Shown here piece after piece: positions 63,435-64,000 of a stretch of 64,000 nt of DNA. A program made the position numbers and the translations under genes. Source of the stretch: Pseudoalteromonas sp. 0303 (GTDB taxonomy: Bacteria > Pseudomonadota > Gammaproteobacteria > Enterobacterales > Alteromonadaceae); assembly GCF_013349995.1 (NCBI RefSeq), contig NZ_JABVXF010000007.1, positions 1 through 64,000 of the forward strand, read 5' to 3'. Position 1 is the stretch's first letter, and each line of letters begins with the position of its first letter. The notes beneath the pieces are model-generated. The model was not told the DNA's origin, did no database searches, and saw only the letters and a list, made by a program, of their open reading frames with translations.

Positions 63435-64000
63435 ATGGCAAAGATTTTACTTGTTGAAGATGATCTCGGCTTACAGCAGTTAACACGTGATTACCTTCAA
63501 CATAATGGGTTGGATGTTGCGGTCCTTGAACGCGGCGACGAAGTATTTGAATACCTTGAAAACAACCCAGTTGATTTAATGATTTTAGATGTCATGTTAC
63601 CGGGTAAAGATGGCTTTAGCGTTTGCCGTCAGGTACGTGATAAATTTAGCTTACCTATCTTAATGCTGACAGCTAAAGGTGAGGACTTTGACCAAGTGAT
63701 TGGCCTTGAGCTTGGCGCAGATGATTATGTAATTAAGCCTGCAGAACCTCGTGTATTGTTAGCACGTATCAATGCATTGTTACGTCGCGGTCAAGCTACA
63801 AACAAAGCGCCAGAAGAGCTTAGCTTTGGCGATTTAACCATTGATAAAACTAGCCGCATTGTTACACTTAAAGGCAGTGAAATTACACTGACTTCTCATG
63901 AATTTGAGCTGCTTTGGTTGCTTGCGTCAAATGCTGGTGAAGTGTTAAGTCGTGAGCATGTTCATCAACACATGATTGGTCGTCAATATGATGGTTTAGA
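63435..64000 (+). CDS. OmpR/RstA-like response regulator, cut by window end
   Basis: The first 188 codons of an OmpR-family regulator. The receiver has EDD at 8-10, phospho-acceptor Asp in LMILDVMLP near 52 and Lys in VIKPAEP near 102. The winged-helix output domain begins at LSFGDLTIDKTSR and is truncated at the window edge. ATG 63435 is preceded by CAGGAGC. A sensor kinase gene probably follows outside the window. Confidence 0.92.
   Translation, partial: MAKILLVEDDLGLQQLTRDYLQHNGLDVAVLERGDEVFEYLENNPVDLMILDVMLPGKDGFSVCRQVRDKFSLPILMLTAKGEDFDQVIGLELGADDYVIKPAEPRVLLARINALLRRGQATNKAPEELSFGDLTIDKTSRIVTLKGSEITLTSHEFELLWLLASNAGEVLSREHVHQHMIGRQYDGL

Overview
The window looks like chromosome of a marine gammaproteobacterium, most likely Pseudoalteromonas or a close Alteromonadales relative. 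The basis is the conserved gene orders (ffh; rpsP-rimM-trmD-rplS; nhaB facing away from fadR; smpB facing away from ratA-ratB-bamE; ilvC facing away from ilvY), two large TonB-dependent receptors, AT-rich intergenic DNA, and a MipA-DUF3019-response regulator cluster. The genus is inferred from gene content and was not checked by a database search.

Positions 1 to about 14.8 kb are accessory DNA. I read them as the right-hand part of a Tn7-like, CRISPR-associated transposon of subtype I-F3. The core is an operon tniQ-cas8/5-cas7-cas6 (4.85-9.71 kb), followed by a two-spacer array whose last repeat is degenerate. There is no Cas3 and no Cas1/Cas2. An Xre repressor gene (2.58 kb) and the tniQ promoter carry the same palindrome, CTAAGA-N3-TCTTAG, so one regulator probably controls both. 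Cargo includes an ABC-type ATPase with an uncharacterised partner, a Schlafen/AlbA-type protein, a small DNA methyltransferase with a zinc-ribbon protein, a second-type tryptophanyl-tRNA synthetase behind a Trp-Trp leader-peptide attenuator, and a RloC/PrrC-like ATPase with a zinc hook. Three direct repeats ending in AACAACA at 14797 look like TnsB sites and the right transposon end. tnsA, tnsB, tnsC and the left end are not in the window and would lie upstream of position 1.

From 14.9 to 16.3 kb lies a REP-associated tyrosine transposase gene flanked by inverted copies of GACACCCA. Core chromosome follows. It starts with a GH13 amylase lipoprotein, a hybrid histidine kinase, an HDOD protein, a SIMPL-domain gene broken by an in-frame stop, and a TonB receptor followed by a family-10-like glycosyl hydrolase.

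The 28.4-34.6 kb block is an envelope-modification locus: dgkA, eptA and an LtaS/OpgB-like sulfatase-fold enzyme, divergent from a PmrAB-like two-component system, with PmrA-type boxes between them. Next come a LexA box and a FAN1-like nuclease fused to a DnaQ-type exonuclease, then MscS, CorC/CNNM and YpjD. The remaining right half holds housekeeping genes: SRP and ribosome maturation, tyrA with TyrR-like boxes, nhaB/fadR with a FadR-like operator, a peroxiredoxin, a second TonB receptor, smpB, ratA, bamE, a peptidase/TPR pair, a chemoreceptor, ilvC/ilvY and a diguanylate cyclase. The window ends inside an OmpR-family response regulator gene.
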